From JAXMEB01 sp046348545 (GTDB lineage: Bacteria > Pseudomonadota > Gammaproteobacteria > Berkiellales > Berkiellaceae): DNA of 64,000 bases. This document shows positions 50,164-60,140 of the stretch, in pieces. Both the position numbers and the translations under genes were made by a program. Position 1 is the stretch's first letter; each line of letters begins with the position of its first letter. Where the stretch lies: positions 62,001 to 126,000 of the forward strand of contig JAXMEB010000002.1 of the NCBI GenBank assembly GCA_046348545.1. The letters run 5' to 3'. Below the pieces are notes generated by a model. It saw only the letters and a program-made list of their open reading frames with translations. It had not been told where the DNA came from and did not search any database.

Positions 50164-50613
50164 ATGTTGGGTTTAAAATCTGAGTCTGATGCCCGTTATC
50201 AATGGTTTTTAAAAAAAGTATCTGAAACAAAAAAGGTTTATGTTTTTACACAGGGAGATGAATTTGGCTGTTGTCCTTCTCATGAATTCGTTATCGAAAA
50301 TGATTTGATAATACCTCTCGAAGATGCAATTGAAGAAACAGAAGAGTTATTGATTGTGCCTTTTTGGTCAAACGAAGCTTATCCAAAGGCATGGTTAAAA
50401 GCTAGTGTTGGAGAGTCTGAAAATCTTGAATTAGAGGAAATCTCATTATTAGAGTTTTACAGCCTTCTTTGTGATTACGAAGAACATAATTTTCCAGTTG
50501 GGATTGAGTGGAATCAATATGGAATAGGTAAGGAAATTACGCCAACCGAGATTTTAGATGATCTTTTAAAAATACAATCTGTGGCAGAATTTATACAACT
50601 ACATTCTGATTAA
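50164..50613 (+). CDS. DUF2750-like protein
   Basis: The 149-residue acidic protein has RYQWFLKKVSETKKVYVFTQGDEF and LLIVPFWSNEAYPKAWLKAS, the pattern of DUF2750. No catalytic motif is visible. Its function is unknown. It ends 4 nt into the convergent outer-membrane protein gene. The AT-rich 190 bp upstream (49974-50163) may hold its promoter, with a TTAGAAT element near 50133. Confidence 0.6.
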   Translation: MLGLKSESDARYQWFLKKVSETKKVYVFTQGDEFGCCPSHEFVIENDLIIPLEDAIEETEELLIVPFWSNEAYPKAWLKASVGESENLELEEISLLEFYSLLCDYEEHNFPVGIEWNQYGIGKEITPTEILDDLLKIQSVAEFIQLHSD

Positions 50614-51371
50614 AAAATTAAGCGTACTCCCGCTGACAGGTTAGGTTGGAGTTTATAGCGATAATGATTCGGTCTTGTTTGATTGTCTTCAAAGTCAATC
50701 TTAAGAAAACCGACGCCCGCATAGGGCGTGATCTGGAATTTAAGATCATCCACAGCGAGCCAATGCAGGCTTAGATCGATTCTAGAGATTTCCAAATTCG
50801 TCAATGGGATCGCAGTTGAACCGCTTAAATTCACAGTCCAAGCCGGATTCATTGGGTAGCACAGTCTAAGTCCGACGCGGGGCGTTACACTGCTAAAGCT
50901 TCGTGATGATGATGCTATGGAAGCGAAAGTATACCGATAGTCTAAGTAATCCAGTTCGATGCTTGGAATGAGTAATAATCCTTCTGTGGGATAGGTATAA
51001 GCGAGACCGAGAGTGTACCAACGATAATCAAATGTGGCCTCAAAAGGATTTCCAGCAGCTATAGTTTGACCATGAGTTGTGATGTTTTGACGTAAAACTT
51101 CAGATCCTTTCAAATGAATTCGGTGATATTGGCCATAGATTTCGAACTCATTAAAATCAAAACCACCCACATATTCGTAGAAGGTGTCATAATCGATATT
51201 GAGCTCTCCAAAGCTGGGTCGAGCAGTGGAGCTGCTGTTGGGAGTGCCGCCTTTGGGTGTTTGTGAAAACCCTTTTACTTGGCCACTGATAAGGCGTGCG
51301 TCAAGGTAATAAGCCGTAGCATCCTGACAAGCCAATAGACAAAATAGCGCAAATGAATATCGTTTTTTCAT
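50610..51371 (-). CDS. Outer-membrane beta-barrel protein (unknown)
   Basis: The 253-residue protein has a signal peptide (YSFALFCLLACQDATAYYLDA) and alternating strands (EIYGQYHRIHLKG, YRWYTLGLAYTYP, YRYKLQPNLSAGVRLIF) that end in Phe, the outer-membrane signature. No enzyme motif is evident. It may be a porin-like or surface protein. Confidence 0.7.
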   Translation of the reverse strand: MKKRYSFALFCLLACQDATAYYLDARLISGQVKGFSQTPKGGTPNSSSTARPSFGELNIDYDTFYEYVGGFDFNEFEIYGQYHRIHLKGSEVLRQNITTHGQTIAAGNPFEATFDYRWYTLGLAYTYPTEGLLLIPSIELDYLDYRYTFASIASSSRSFSSVTPRVGLRLCYPMNPAWTVNLSGSTAIPLTNLEISRIDLSLHWLAVDDLKFQITPYAGVGFLKIDFEDNQTRPNHYRYKLQPNLSAGVRLIF

Positions 51372-51431
51372 CGTTTTTTACACTTAAAGCAGGTAAGATC
51401 TGAGATTGGTATTGAAAAATTAGCCAATTAT

Positions 51432-52724
51432 ATGACTTTTCAGATCGTCCGTGCTATTTATTCCCTGTTATTTATCTTCGGATTGCCCGTCATTCTTCTA
51501 CGCTTAATCATGAAGAGTGTCAAGCTCCCTGCTTATCGATCACGATGGAGAGAACGATTTGGATGTCCTAGTCTCTCGTTAACTTCAAGTATCTGGGTGC
51601 ATGCCGTCTCAGTTGGTGAAGCCATTTCGGCCGTCCCTTTTGTCCGTCAAATTCAAAAGCAATTTCCTGCGTTACCGATTGTGGTAACAACGATGACACC
51701 AACAGGATCTGATCGTGTCAAAGCTGCGTTCTCCAAAGAATTAAATCAAACTATATTTCACAGTTATGTTCCTTACGATATTCCTTTTGCCCTACAGGCT
51801 TTTATAAAACGCGTTAATCCAATGGCTTTGATTTTGATGGAAACAGAAATTTGGCCTAACTTGATCACAGTTTGTCATGATTATCATATTCCGATGATGA
51901 TCGCGAATGCGCGCCTGAGTCCCAAATCTTTAAAACAGTATAAAATGGGGCGAGCTATCGTAAAGCCCCTGATGGAAAAAATAACTTATGTTGGTGCCCA
52001 GAGCGCGATGGATAGTGAACGTTTTATCGAAATCGGCACGCCGACTGAAACAGTGCAAACGGTTGGTAATATCAAATTCGATATGAGTTGGCCACCCGAG
52101 GTGATTCAAAAAGGTAAAGCATTACGCCATCAATTAGGCACTCATCGACAGATTTGGATTGCAGCAAGTACCCATGAAGGTGAAGAAGCGATCGTGCTTC
52201 AGGCCTATCATCAACTTAAATCACAATTTTCGGATCTGTTATTATTGCTTGTGCCTCGCCATCCAGAGCGATTTCAAAAGGTTGCACAGCTTTGTGAAAC
52301 AGCGAATTTGAAAATTGTAAAACATACAGAAAACATCCCATGTTCAAATGAAACAGATGTGTTTTTAGGTGATACCATGGGAGAGATGGGCACCTTTTAT
52401 GCTGCCAGTAATGTAGTATTCGTTGGGGGTAGTTTTGCACCCATTGGTGGGCATAATTTATTAGAACCTGCTGCACTGAGCTTACCGATTCTCACCGGGC
52501 CGCATCTTCATAACTTTGTCTATATCAGTGAGGTTTTGCTAGCAGCAGGTGGTGCGACCTTAGTTCAGAACCAGGATGAACTAGTTGAGTGTATCGCGAA
52601 TTTGCTTCGAGATCCGAAGTGGGCTCATGTACAAGGTCAAAGAGCACAAACTGTTGTAGAAGAGAACAAAGGTGCACTAGAGAGATTGATGAAGTTGGTG
52701 TGTAAATTGCTGGCGACACATTAG
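51432..52724 (+). CDS. waaA: 3-deoxy-D-manno-octulosonic acid (Kdo) transferase
   Basis: The 430-residue GT30 enzyme has an N-terminal membrane anchor, RWRERFGCP, IWVHAVSVGEAISAVPFV, LILMETEIWPNLI with the catalytic Glu, IWIAASTHEGEEAIVL, and GGSFAPIGGHNLLEPAA. It puts Kdo on lipid A before the heptoses made by the 33-41 kb cluster are added. The first codons form the membrane segment, which supports ATG 51432. Confidence 0.95.
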   Translation: MTFQIVRAIYSLLFIFGLPVILLRLIMKSVKLPAYRSRWRERFGCPSLSLTSSIWVHAVSVGEAISAVPFVRQIQKQFPALPIVVTTMTPTGSDRVKAAFSKELNQTIFHSYVPYDIPFALQAFIKRVNPMALILMETEIWPNLITVCHDYHIPMMIANARLSPKSLKQYKMGRAIVKPLMEKITYVGAQSAMDSERFIEIGTPTETVQTVGNIKFDMSWPPEVIQKGKALRHQLGTHRQIWIAASTHEGEEAIVLQAYHQLKSQFSDLLLLLVPRHPERFQKVAQLCETANLKIVKHTENIPCSNETDVFLGDTMGEMGTFYAASNVVFVGGSFAPIGGHNLLEPAALSLPILTGPHLHNFVYISEVLLAAGGATLVQNQDELVECIANLLRDPKWAHVQGQRAQTVVEENKGALERLMKLVCKLLATH

Positions 52725-52743
52725 AAAACCCCGAACTGAGGTT
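52725..52743. repeat. Solo MITE2 end
   Basis: AAAACCCCGAACTGAGGTT directly after the waaA stop is a single terminal repeat without a partner. The rest of the gap to tolC (to 52856) shows only an imperfect GGCC-rich hairpin near 52752-52782. Confidence 0.6.
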
Positions 52744-52856
52744 ATGTAGAGGCCAGCTCTAAGAAATATAAGCCGGCCACCTAGCGCTAACTTTAAAGAA
52801 TAATGAGGGCGACTTTCATTTCACTCGGTTCAAAACGATTGCGTTGTTAATCTTGA

Positions 52857-54188
52857 TTAACGTTTTCTGCTTGAGCTAGAGTCAACTTCTAACAGCGAAT
52901 TAGTTTGATAGAGGTCTTCTCCACTTAAAGAGCCAGCAGCTTTTTTAAGTCGCAACCCCTCTAAAATGTAGCGATAACGCGCCTGGGCGTGATTTTTTAC
53001 AGCGTTTAATAGACTGGATTCAGCATCTAATACGTCAACAACAGTTCGTGTTCCGACTTCATAAGCAGCTTGAGTTGCTTTTAAAGCGCTTTCATTTGAA
53101 ACAACCGATTGTTGTAGCGCTTTCACAGAGCTGATTTCTGTCAAGACGCCTCTAAAGGACTGACGAGCTGTGCTATCTGTTGTTCGTAATTGAACTTCAT
53201 AGTTTTCTTGAGCTTCGTCATAATTAGCTCTAGCTTGCTTGGTCTTAAAAACAACACCACCACCTTGAAATATCGGTACATTCAGCGAGAGTGTTGCACT
53301 CTTTGCCAGAAGACGGGTGTCGTAAGGGCTTAAATTTCGAGCATCTCGTGAGCTTTGGTAAGATGCACTGCCATCTACGTAAGGCCAATGTCCTGCTGAC
53401 TGATTTGCAATCTCAGCTTTGGCAACATATGCACGTTCTTTAGCAATTTCAAGATCTACATTATGCTGATTGGCCATACCCACCCAAGCTTCCATGTCAT
53501 TTGGTGAAGGGGGGAGTAAATCGATATTGGATTTCACAGCACTAATGTGATCAATTTGAAAACCAGTGATTTCTCGGAGTTGCTCAAAGCGATCTGCCAA
53601 CTCATTTTTAGCGGCAATTTCTCTAGCAATCGCATCATCTCGTCGTGCCCTGGCTTCATCGACATCGGTGATAGCAATTAATCCAACATCAAATCGTTGT
53701 TGAGTTTGCTCTAACTGACGTTCAAAGGCTTTACGCTGTGCAATCGTGAAGGTGACTTCATCTTCAGCGCCTAGGACCGAAAAATACCGCTCAGCAACAC
53801 GAAGGATCAAGTTTTGAACTGCAAGCTCATACGTTGCAAGCGCTAGATATTTTTTATGCTTGGCTTGATTGAGAAGTGCCCAGTGCTCTCTATGTAAAAT
53901 GGGTTGTGTCAGGCTTAGTCCATAAACGTTGGTGTTGTATTTGGTGCCTAGGGGAATGCCGGTGTCATCATGTCCGGTTGTTGAAGCACTGCCACTGAAG
54001 GTTGGTAACATTTGAGCGATTGCAATCGGCACAGCTTGTTCGCCGGACTCAAGCGCTGCTTGAGCCGCTCGTAAAGTCGGATCGGCTTGAAGAGCAATTT
54101 GATAAATATCTAATAAATTTTCAGCATAAACCGTTGTTTCTGTGCTAAAAAATAAACTCAAAATCAGGGCAACCGTTTTCCGTGTCAT
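52857..54188 (-). CDS. tolC: TolC-family outer-membrane channel
   Basis: The 443-residue protein has a signal peptide (VALILSLFFSTETTVYAE) and two OEP repeats. The first starts LLDIYQIALQADPTLRAAQAA and contains YGLSLTQPILH; the second contains LSLNVPIFQGGGVVFKT and VGTRTVVDVLDAESSLLNA. It forms the trimeric exit duct for efflux pumps and type I secretion. It is 11 nt after pcm on the same strand, a common order in gammaproteobacteria. Confidence 0.95.
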   Translation of the reverse strand: MTRKTVALILSLFFSTETTVYAENLLDIYQIALQADPTLRAAQAALESGEQAVPIAIAQMLPTFSGSASTTGHDDTGIPLGTKYNTNVYGLSLTQPILHREHWALLNQAKHKKYLALATYELAVQNLILRVAERYFSVLGAEDEVTFTIAQRKAFERQLEQTQQRFDVGLIAITDVDEARARRDDAIAREIAAKNELADRFEQLREITGFQIDHISAVKSNIDLLPPSPNDMEAWVGMANQHNVDLEIAKERAYVAKAEIANQSAGHWPYVDGSASYQSSRDARNLSPYDTRLLAKSATLSLNVPIFQGGGVVFKTKQARANYDEAQENYEVQLRTTDSTARQSFRGVLTEISSVKALQQSVVSNESALKATQAAYEVGTRTVVDVLDAESSLLNAVKNHAQARYRYILEGLRLKKAAGSLSGEDLYQTNSLLEVDSSSSRKR

Positions 54189-54199
54189 AGCTTATCGAC

Positions 54200-54862
54200 T
54201 TAAAATGTAAAAAGTTTAGGATGTTCTGCGTGTACCAGCGCTGGGACGTCGGTTTCAAATAATGAGCGCATGCTCCAGACCTGTGGTGCTATTCGAGTAT
54301 AAAGTTGTGCTTGGACAGCAGGGCGTTTGCCAACAAATGCAAATATCCGGCCACCCAGTCGAACCTGTGTTTTTAGAGCATCTGGTAATGCAATTGGGTA
54401 ACTGCCTGTCACAAATATACAATCATAATCGCCTTCAGCCAACCAACCTTCATGTGCATCACCTTCACTTAAAGTCACATTCTTGTAGTGAGAGTGGGGC
54501 AAATTGATCTCGGCTTTTTTCAAAAAATTTGGATTAATTTCCATACTGAAGACTTCTCTACCGAGTTGAGACAAGATAGCGGTGATATAACCCGTTCCTG
54601 TCCCCACTTCTAAAATGTGATCAGCAGATTGAATATTTAAAACTTGTAAAGCCTTAGCCACTACCTTGGGAGACAACATCAGTTCAGTTTCATTTAGTGG
54701 AATAGCATAATCAGCATAAGCCAAATTTTGATATGCTTCTGGCACAAATTGGTCACGGGGTAATGTTTCCATGATCTGCAAAATGCGCTCATCGGTGACT
54801 TGCCATGTGCGCAGTTGCTGTTTGACCATGTTAATACGAGCGTCTGAACCCTGAATCATCAC
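54200..54862 (-). CDS. pcm: Protein-L-isoaspartate O-methyltransferase family
   Basis: The 220-residue SAM enzyme has VKQQLRTWQVTDERILQIMETLPRDQFV, LEVGTGTGYITAILSQL (SAM loop) and EINPNFLKKAEINL. It belongs to the PIMT family. The shorter N-terminal lead suits the variant found upstream of tolC, which may not be the classical repair enzyme. The two form an operon. Confidence 0.9.
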   Translation of the reverse strand: MMIQGSDARINMVKQQLRTWQVTDERILQIMETLPRDQFVPEAYQNLAYADYAIPLNETELMLSPKVVAKALQVLNIQSADHILEVGTGTGYITAILSQLGREVFSMEINPNFLKKAEINLPHSHYKNVTLSEGDAHEGWLAEGDYDCIFVTGSYPIALPDALKTQVRLGGRIFAFVGKRPAVQAQLYTRIAPQVWSMRSLFETDVPALVHAEHPKLFTF

Positions 54863-54927
54863 TGCTATTTACTTTGAATGACTAAATGTTCAGCATCTTA
54901 GCATATATTTTCAATAGAGAGATCAAT

Positions 54928-55584
54928 ATGACATTAACTTGGGCCCCAAATGGTCAAGCCACCGATGTGGAAATCAAGCAAACAGATAAGTTATATAATG
55001 GACATTATGAGCTGAATCGCTATCAGCTTCGACATAAAACCTTTGAAGGTCGCTGGGGAGGTTGGATTGTGCGAGAACATCTCTTGCGTCGAGATGCGAC
55101 TGCTGTTCTGCTTTACGATCCAATACGTGACGCGGTCGTCTTGGTCGAGCAATTTCGTGTGGGTCCCTTGCATCGCCAAGATGCCGCCACCCCTTGGTTG
55201 CTTGAAATCCCAGCAGGCCTAAATGATCATCCCGATCCTGCCCAGGTCGGGATCAAAGAGGTCAAAGAAGAAACAGGCCTCACAATTCAAAAAATGATAC
55301 CGATTGGTCAATATTACACGACCCCAGGAGGCTTTTCGGAGAAAATGCATCTGTTTTGTGCTCTGATCGCTTCAGAGGAGGCACAAGGGATTCATGGTTT
55401 GGCTGATGAGGGCGAGGAGATCAAAGTGGTTGTGCTAAGCTTTGAAGAGATTTGGACTTTACTAGGAAATGGCCTAGTAACAAGTTCATCAACTTACATT
55501 GCATTACAATGGTTAGCGTTGAATCGAACTCGTTTACGTGAGGATGAATCATGCCAAGCAGGAAGCAAGCCACACCCAACTTAA
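54928..55584 (+). CDS. nudF: ADP-ribose pyrophosphatase (Nudix)
   Basis: From ATG 54928 (GAGAG upstream) the 218-residue protein has the Nudix box GIKEVKEETGLTIQKMIPIGQ with the Glu set, preceded by LLEIPAGLNDHPD and followed by TTPGGFSEKMHLF. It cleaves ADP-ribose. It is the first gene of the nudF-yqiB-parE-parC group, an order partly shared with E. coli. Confidence 0.92.
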   Translation: MTLTWAPNGQATDVEIKQTDKLYNGHYELNRYQLRHKTFEGRWGGWIVREHLLRRDATAVLLYDPIRDAVVLVEQFRVGPLHRQDAATPWLLEIPAGLNDHPDPAQVGIKEVKEETGLTIQKMIPIGQYYTTPGGFSEKMHLFCALIASEEAQGIHGLADEGEEIKVVVLSFEEIWTLLGNGLVTSSSTYIALQWLALNRTRLREDESCQAGSKPHPT

Positions 55585-55964
55585 ATCGATATTTAGTAGA
55601 ATGCGGATTGCTCTATCACGGCTTTCGCTGTTATCTTCCCACAGCGAGGGAATCGCAGGATGAAATTTTGGCATCACAAGGTGCTGAGCGGCCTCTGCTT
55701 ATCAAAATATGTCAGAAAACAAAATATACTGAGCGATTACTGCTTTTCTTTCAAGGGGATAATCAGCCCAGTTGGTGGCAGGATTGGGTATTAGAGCTCA
55801 GACTGTATCATGATGTTTATAGTGCAGAAGTGACCGCTTACCAAGTTGAGCAGTCTGAAGGTAGATTTGCATTGAAGGCTTTATCCTTTGATGACAAAAT
55901 CCGCTTTCACCATTTACTGTTGGAATGGCTCGTGCTCAGAATGAATCCTACTCCCATTAATTAA
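55551..55964 (+). CDS. DUF1249 (YqiB-like) protein
   Basis: The 137-residue protein overlaps nudF by 34 nt. Segments LNRYLVECGLLYHGFRCYLP and LELRLYHDVYSAEVTAYQ fit DUF1249, and its location between nudF and parE is the same as E. coli yqiB. The function is unknown. Confidence 0.8.
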   Translation: MPSRKQATPNLNRYLVECGLLYHGFRCYLPTARESQDEILASQGAERPLLIKICQKTKYTERLLLFFQGDNQPSWWQDWVLELRLYHDVYSAEVTAYQVEQSEGRFALKALSFDDKIRFHHLLLEWLVLRMNPTPIN

Positions 55965-55966
55965 AT

Positions 55967-57880
55967 ATGAAATCAACTAAAAGAAACAACATGGCATCAC
56001 AACAATATACAGCCGATTCGATTGAAGTCTTAAGTGGATTGGAGCCGGTTCAAAAACGCCCAGGCATGTACACAGACACCAGCCGTCCTAATCATTTAGC
56101 ACAAGAAGTGATTGATAATAGTGTGGATGAGGCGTTGGCCGGTTTTGCCTCAGAAATTGATGTGATTTTATTTAAAGATGGTTCTCTAGAGGTCAAAGAC
56201 AATGGGCGTGGCATGCCTGTTGATATTCATTCAGAAGAAGGATTGCCTGGGGTTGAGTTGATTTTAACTCGTTTGCATGCGGGCGCTAAGTTTTCTAATA
56301 AAAGCTACAATTTCTCAGGTGGTTTACATGGAGTTGGTGTTTCAGTGGTGAACGCTTTATCCAGTGAACTCAAAGTCACCATCATGCGAGAGGGTAAAGT
56401 TCATTACATGAATTTTAAGCATGGTGACAGGGCGAGCAAGCTAAAAGTACTTGACACCATTCCTAAACGTCAGACAGGCACAATCGTTCGATTTTGGCCT
56501 GATGCCAAATATTTTGATTCTCCTAAAATATCGGTTTCTAGATTAAAGCAGACTTTAAAAGCAAAGGCCGTATTGTGTCCGGGGTTGAAAGTCACTTTCC
56601 TTGATGAAGGAACCGGTGAGCAATCTGCTTGGCAGTATCAAGCGGGACTCAAGGATTATCTATTAGAAGGTGTGGGTGATCTGGAGATTATGCCTCAAGA
56701 GCCTTTTGAAGGCGATTTTAAAGGAAACAATGAGGCAGTGAGCTGGGCTGTGACCTGGTCTCAAGAATCAGAGCATATTTTATCTGAAAGCTACGTGAAC
56801 TTGATTCCCACAGCGCAAGGTGGCACACACGTGAATGGCTTTCGAACAGGTTTGTTAGAAGCCATGCGTGAGTTTTGTGAGAAACGGAATCTTTTACCAA
56901 AGGGGGTTAAATTAGCCCCAGAAGATATTTGGCTTTACTGTCATCACGTCTTGTCATTGAAGATGCGCGATCCACAATTTTCAGGACAAACTAAAGAAAG
57001 GCTTTCATCAAGAGAGCCAGCAACTTTTGTTTCAGGGATTGTGAAGGATGCTTTTAGCTTGTGGCTACACCAACATGTTCAGCAGGGTGAAGCGCTTGCA
57101 GAGCAAATTATTTTTAGAGCACAGCTGAGGCTGAAAAAAGATAAGACAGTTGCACGAAAGAAGCTCACGCAAGGTCCCGCATTGCCAGGCAAACTCGCAG
57201 ATTGCACCAGTACGGATTTATCCCGCACCGAGCTTTTTTTAGTAGAGGGGGATTCAGCAGGCGGATCGGCTAAGCAAGCACGTGATCGGGAATTCCAAGC
57301 GATTATGCCGCTCAGAGGTAAGATACTCAATACCTGGGAGGTCGATTCAGGGGAGGTATTAGCTTCTCAAGAGGTACATGATATTGCGGTTGCGATTGGG
57401 CTTGATCCCGGGAGCGATGATTTATCTAAACTGCGATATGGAAAAGTCTGTATCTTAGCAGATGCTGATTCAGACGGGTTACATATTGCAACTTTATTGT
57501 GCGCTTTATTTTATAAACATTTCCCAAAATTGGTCGAGAAAGGACATGTTTATGTAGCTATGCCCCCTTTGTATCGCATTGATGTGGGCAAAGAGGTCTA
57601 TTACGCGTTGGATGAGTCTGAGAAGCAAGGTGTGCTTGATAGAATTGCTGCAGAAAAAAAATCTGGAAAAATCAGTATACAGCGATTTAAAGGGTTAGGT
57701 GAAATGAATCCCATGCAGCTTCGGGTGACCACGATGGCACAAGAGACACGACGGTTACTGCAGCTGAGCGTTCATGCAAGTGATGGTTCATCAGAACTGA
57801 TTGATTTATTGTTATCCAAAAAAAGAGCTTCTGATCGGCGTGACTGGCTCGAGAAGAAAGGCGATCTAGCAGACATTTAG
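55967..57880 (+). CDS. parE: DNA topoisomerase IV subunit B
   Basis: The 637-residue GHKL ATPase has RPGMYTDTSRPNHLAQEVIDNSVDEAL, VKDNGRGMPVD, GGLHGVGVSVVNALS, the TOPRIM TELFLVEGDSAGGSAKQARDR and ILADADSDGLHIATLL, and QRFKGLGEMNP. It supplies the ATPase and TOPRIM part of topoisomerase IV, which unlinks replicated chromosomes. ATG 55991 (MASQQYTADSIEVLSG) is an alternative start. parC follows after 10 nt. Confidence 0.97.
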   Translation: MKSTKRNNMASQQYTADSIEVLSGLEPVQKRPGMYTDTSRPNHLAQEVIDNSVDEALAGFASEIDVILFKDGSLEVKDNGRGMPVDIHSEEGLPGVELILTRLHAGAKFSNKSYNFSGGLHGVGVSVVNALSSELKVTIMREGKVHYMNFKHGDRASKLKVLDTIPKRQTGTIVRFWPDAKYFDSPKISVSRLKQTLKAKAVLCPGLKVTFLDEGTGEQSAWQYQAGLKDYLLEGVGDLEIMPQEPFEGDFKGNNEAVSWAVTWSQESEHILSESYVNLIPTAQGGTHVNGFRTGLLEAMREFCEKRNLLPKGVKLAPEDIWLYCHHVLSLKMRDPQFSGQTKERLSSREPATFVSGIVKDAFSLWLHQHVQQGEALAEQIIFRAQLRLKKDKTVARKKLTQGPALPGKLADCTSTDLSRTELFLVEGDSAGGSAKQARDREFQAIMPLRGKILNTWEVDSGEVLASQEVHDIAVAIGLDPGSDDLSKLRYGKVCILADADSDGLHIATLLCALFYKHFPKLVEKGHVYVAMPPLYRIDVGKEVYYALDESEKQGVLDRIAAEKKSGKISIQRFKGLGEMNPMQLRVTTMAQETRRLLQLSVHASDGSSELIDLLLSKKRASDRRDWLEKKGDLADI

Positions 57881-57890
57881 AGTAAACTTC

Positions 57891-60140
57891 ATGGCAAAAA
57901 AATCTAACGTGATTCCACTTGAGACGATCGAGCAAAAACCTTTAGCTCATTTTACCGAAATGGCTTATTTGAATTATTCCATGTATGTGATCATGGATAG
58001 AGCGTTGCCCCATATTGGAGATGGGCTCAAGCCAGTTCAACGCCGTATTTTATATGCTATGTCAGAGTTAGGCTTGAATGCAGGCGCAAAATTTAAAAAA
58101 TCAGCACGAACAGTCGGAGACGTTCTAGGTAAATTCCATCCCCATGGCGATAGCGCTTGTTATGAAGCCATGGTCCTGCTGGCCCAGCCGTTCTCATTTC
58201 GTTACCCATTAATTGAAGGTCAAGGGAATTGGGGATCTCCAGATGATCCAAAGTCCTTTGCGGCCATGCGATATACAGAATCTCGATTGTCTAAATTTGC
58301 TCAAGTGCTACTAACAGAACTTGGACAAGGTACAGTGGATTGGACGCCTAATTTTGATGGCACCTTAATGGAGCCCAAGGTTTTACCCGCTAGATTGCCG
58401 ACTTTACTTTTAAATGGAACGACGGGTATTGCAGTTGGCATGGCAACCGACATTCCGCCACATAATGCAAGAGAAATCATAGAAGCTTGTGTTCATTTAT
58501 TAGAATATCCTAAATCGACTTTGGAAGATCTGCTCAAAATTGTTCCTGCGCCAGATTTTCCAACAGACGCAGAAATTATCACGCCGCGTTCTGAATTTTC
58601 AAAGATTTATGCTTCAGGTCAAGGGACCTTCAAAATGCGGGCTGTGACCAAAGAAGAAAAAGGCAACATTGTGATCACGGCATTGCCGCATCAAGTATCA
58701 GGTTCAAAAGTGCTAGAGCAAATTGCGGCGCAAATGCAAGCTAAAAAGCTTCCTATGGTGGGTGATTTGCGTGATGAATCCGATCATGAAAATCCGACAC
58801 GGTTAGTCATAGAGCCTCGTTCAAATCGCATTGATAGTGACAGTCTGTTAACGCATTTATTTGCAACGACCGATCTAGAACGAACCTATCGTGTCAATAT
58901 GAATGTGATTGGGCTTGACGGTAGACCGCAAGTGAAGGATCTGAAAACATTTTTGAGTGAATGGTTGACGTTCAGAATTGAAACGGTTCGTAGACGTTTG
59001 CAATTCAGATTAGAAAAAGTGGTGGATAGACTTCATATTCTAGAAGGGTATTTGATTGCCTTTTTAAATATTGATGAAGTCATTCATATCATTCGTCATG
59101 AAGAGAATCCGAAAGCGGTTCTGATGAAACGTTTCAAGCTCACGGAAAAGCAAACCGAGGCCATTCTTGAGTTAAAACTACGCCATTTGGCGAAACTCGA
59201 AGAGGCAAAAATTAAGGGCGAGCAGAAAGAGCTTGAAGCAGAGCGAGCGGGTTTGGAGCAGACTTTAGGATCGGAAAAACGACTTCAAACTTTCGTCAAA
59301 AAAGAATTACAAGCAGACGCCAAGCAATTTGCAGATGATAGGCGCTCACCTTTGGTTGAAAGAGAAGAAGCCAAGGCGATGAAGCTAGAAGAACGTGTGC
59401 CTGCTGAAGCTGTCACGGTTATTTTGTCTGAAAAAGGCTGGGTCAGGCAAGCGAAAGGCCATGAGATGGATGGTAAAGAGCTTAATTATAAAGCAGGTGA
59501 TGCGTTTATGATGCAAGCTAGAGGTAAAAGCAATCAAATGGCGTTTTTCCTCGATAGCACTGGCCGAAGTTATAGTTTAATGGCGCACGGATTACCCTCT
59601 GCAAGAAGTTTAGGCGAGGCTTTGACGACTAAACTCAATCCACCGCCAGGCGCTGAATTTGTCTCTGTGCTCATGGGCGAGCTTGACCAGAAAGTGCTCT
59701 TAGCGTCTTCTGCGGGTTATGGTTTCATTTGTACGTTAGAAGAAATGTTGAGCAAGAACCGTGCCGGTAAATCCTTGCTGGCTGTTCCCTCGGGATCTAA
59801 AGCCATCGCACCTTATTATCTTGAATCAAACACTCACTATTTAGCTTTAGCGACGACAGAGGGGCGTTTGTTGGTATTCGAGTTGTCAGATATTCCCGTG
59901 ATGGCAAAAGGGAAAGGGAATCGCTTAATTCAGCTTTCTGCAAAAGGAGATCATCCCGAATGTTTAGCGGGTATGGCTTTATTGAAGCAAAAGCAATCCC
60001 TACAGATCATGGCAGGGCGTCGAAAGTTTGAGTTAAGTGCCAGAGATCTTGACCAGTATTTAGGTGAGCGAGGGAAGCGAGGAAACAAATTGCCTCGCGG
60101 CATGCAAAATATAACAGGGTTAAGCCCAGTGACTGCTTAA
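57891..60140 (+). CDS. parC: DNA topoisomerase IV subunit A
   Basis: The 749-residue protein has YSMYVIMDRALPHIGDGLKPVQRRI, the quinolone-determining region HPHGDSACYEAMVLLAQPFSFRYP, and the active Tyr in AAMRYTESRLSKFA. The C-terminal beta-pinwheel repeats follow. A Ser/Asp pair at the drug site looks wild type (GDSACYE). Its last 21 bases overlap a small leftward gene. Confidence 0.97.
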   Translation: MAKKSNVIPLETIEQKPLAHFTEMAYLNYSMYVIMDRALPHIGDGLKPVQRRILYAMSELGLNAGAKFKKSARTVGDVLGKFHPHGDSACYEAMVLLAQPFSFRYPLIEGQGNWGSPDDPKSFAAMRYTESRLSKFAQVLLTELGQGTVDWTPNFDGTLMEPKVLPARLPTLLLNGTTGIAVGMATDIPPHNAREIIEACVHLLEYPKSTLEDLLKIVPAPDFPTDAEIITPRSEFSKIYASGQGTFKMRAVTKEEKGNIVITALPHQVSGSKVLEQIAAQMQAKKLPMVGDLRDESDHENPTRLVIEPRSNRIDSDSLLTHLFATTDLERTYRVNMNVIGLDGRPQVKDLKTFLSEWLTFRIETVRRRLQFRLEKVVDRLHILEGYLIAFLNIDEVIHIIRHEENPKAVLMKRFKLTEKQTEAILELKLRHLAKLEEAKIKGEQKELEAERAGLEQTLGSEKRLQTFVKKELQADAKQFADDRRSPLVEREEAKAMKLEERVPAEAVTVILSEKGWVRQAKGHEMDGKELNYKAGDAFMMQARGKSNQMAFFLDSTGRSYSLMAHGLPSARSLGEALTTKLNPPPGAEFVSVLMGELDQKVLLASSAGYGFICTLEEMLSKNRAGKSLLAVPSGSKAIAPYYLESNTHYLALATTEGRLLVFELSDIPVMAKGKGNRLIQLSAKGDHPECLAGMALLKQKQSLQIMAGRRKFELSARDLDQYLGERGKRGNKLPRGMQNITGLSPVTA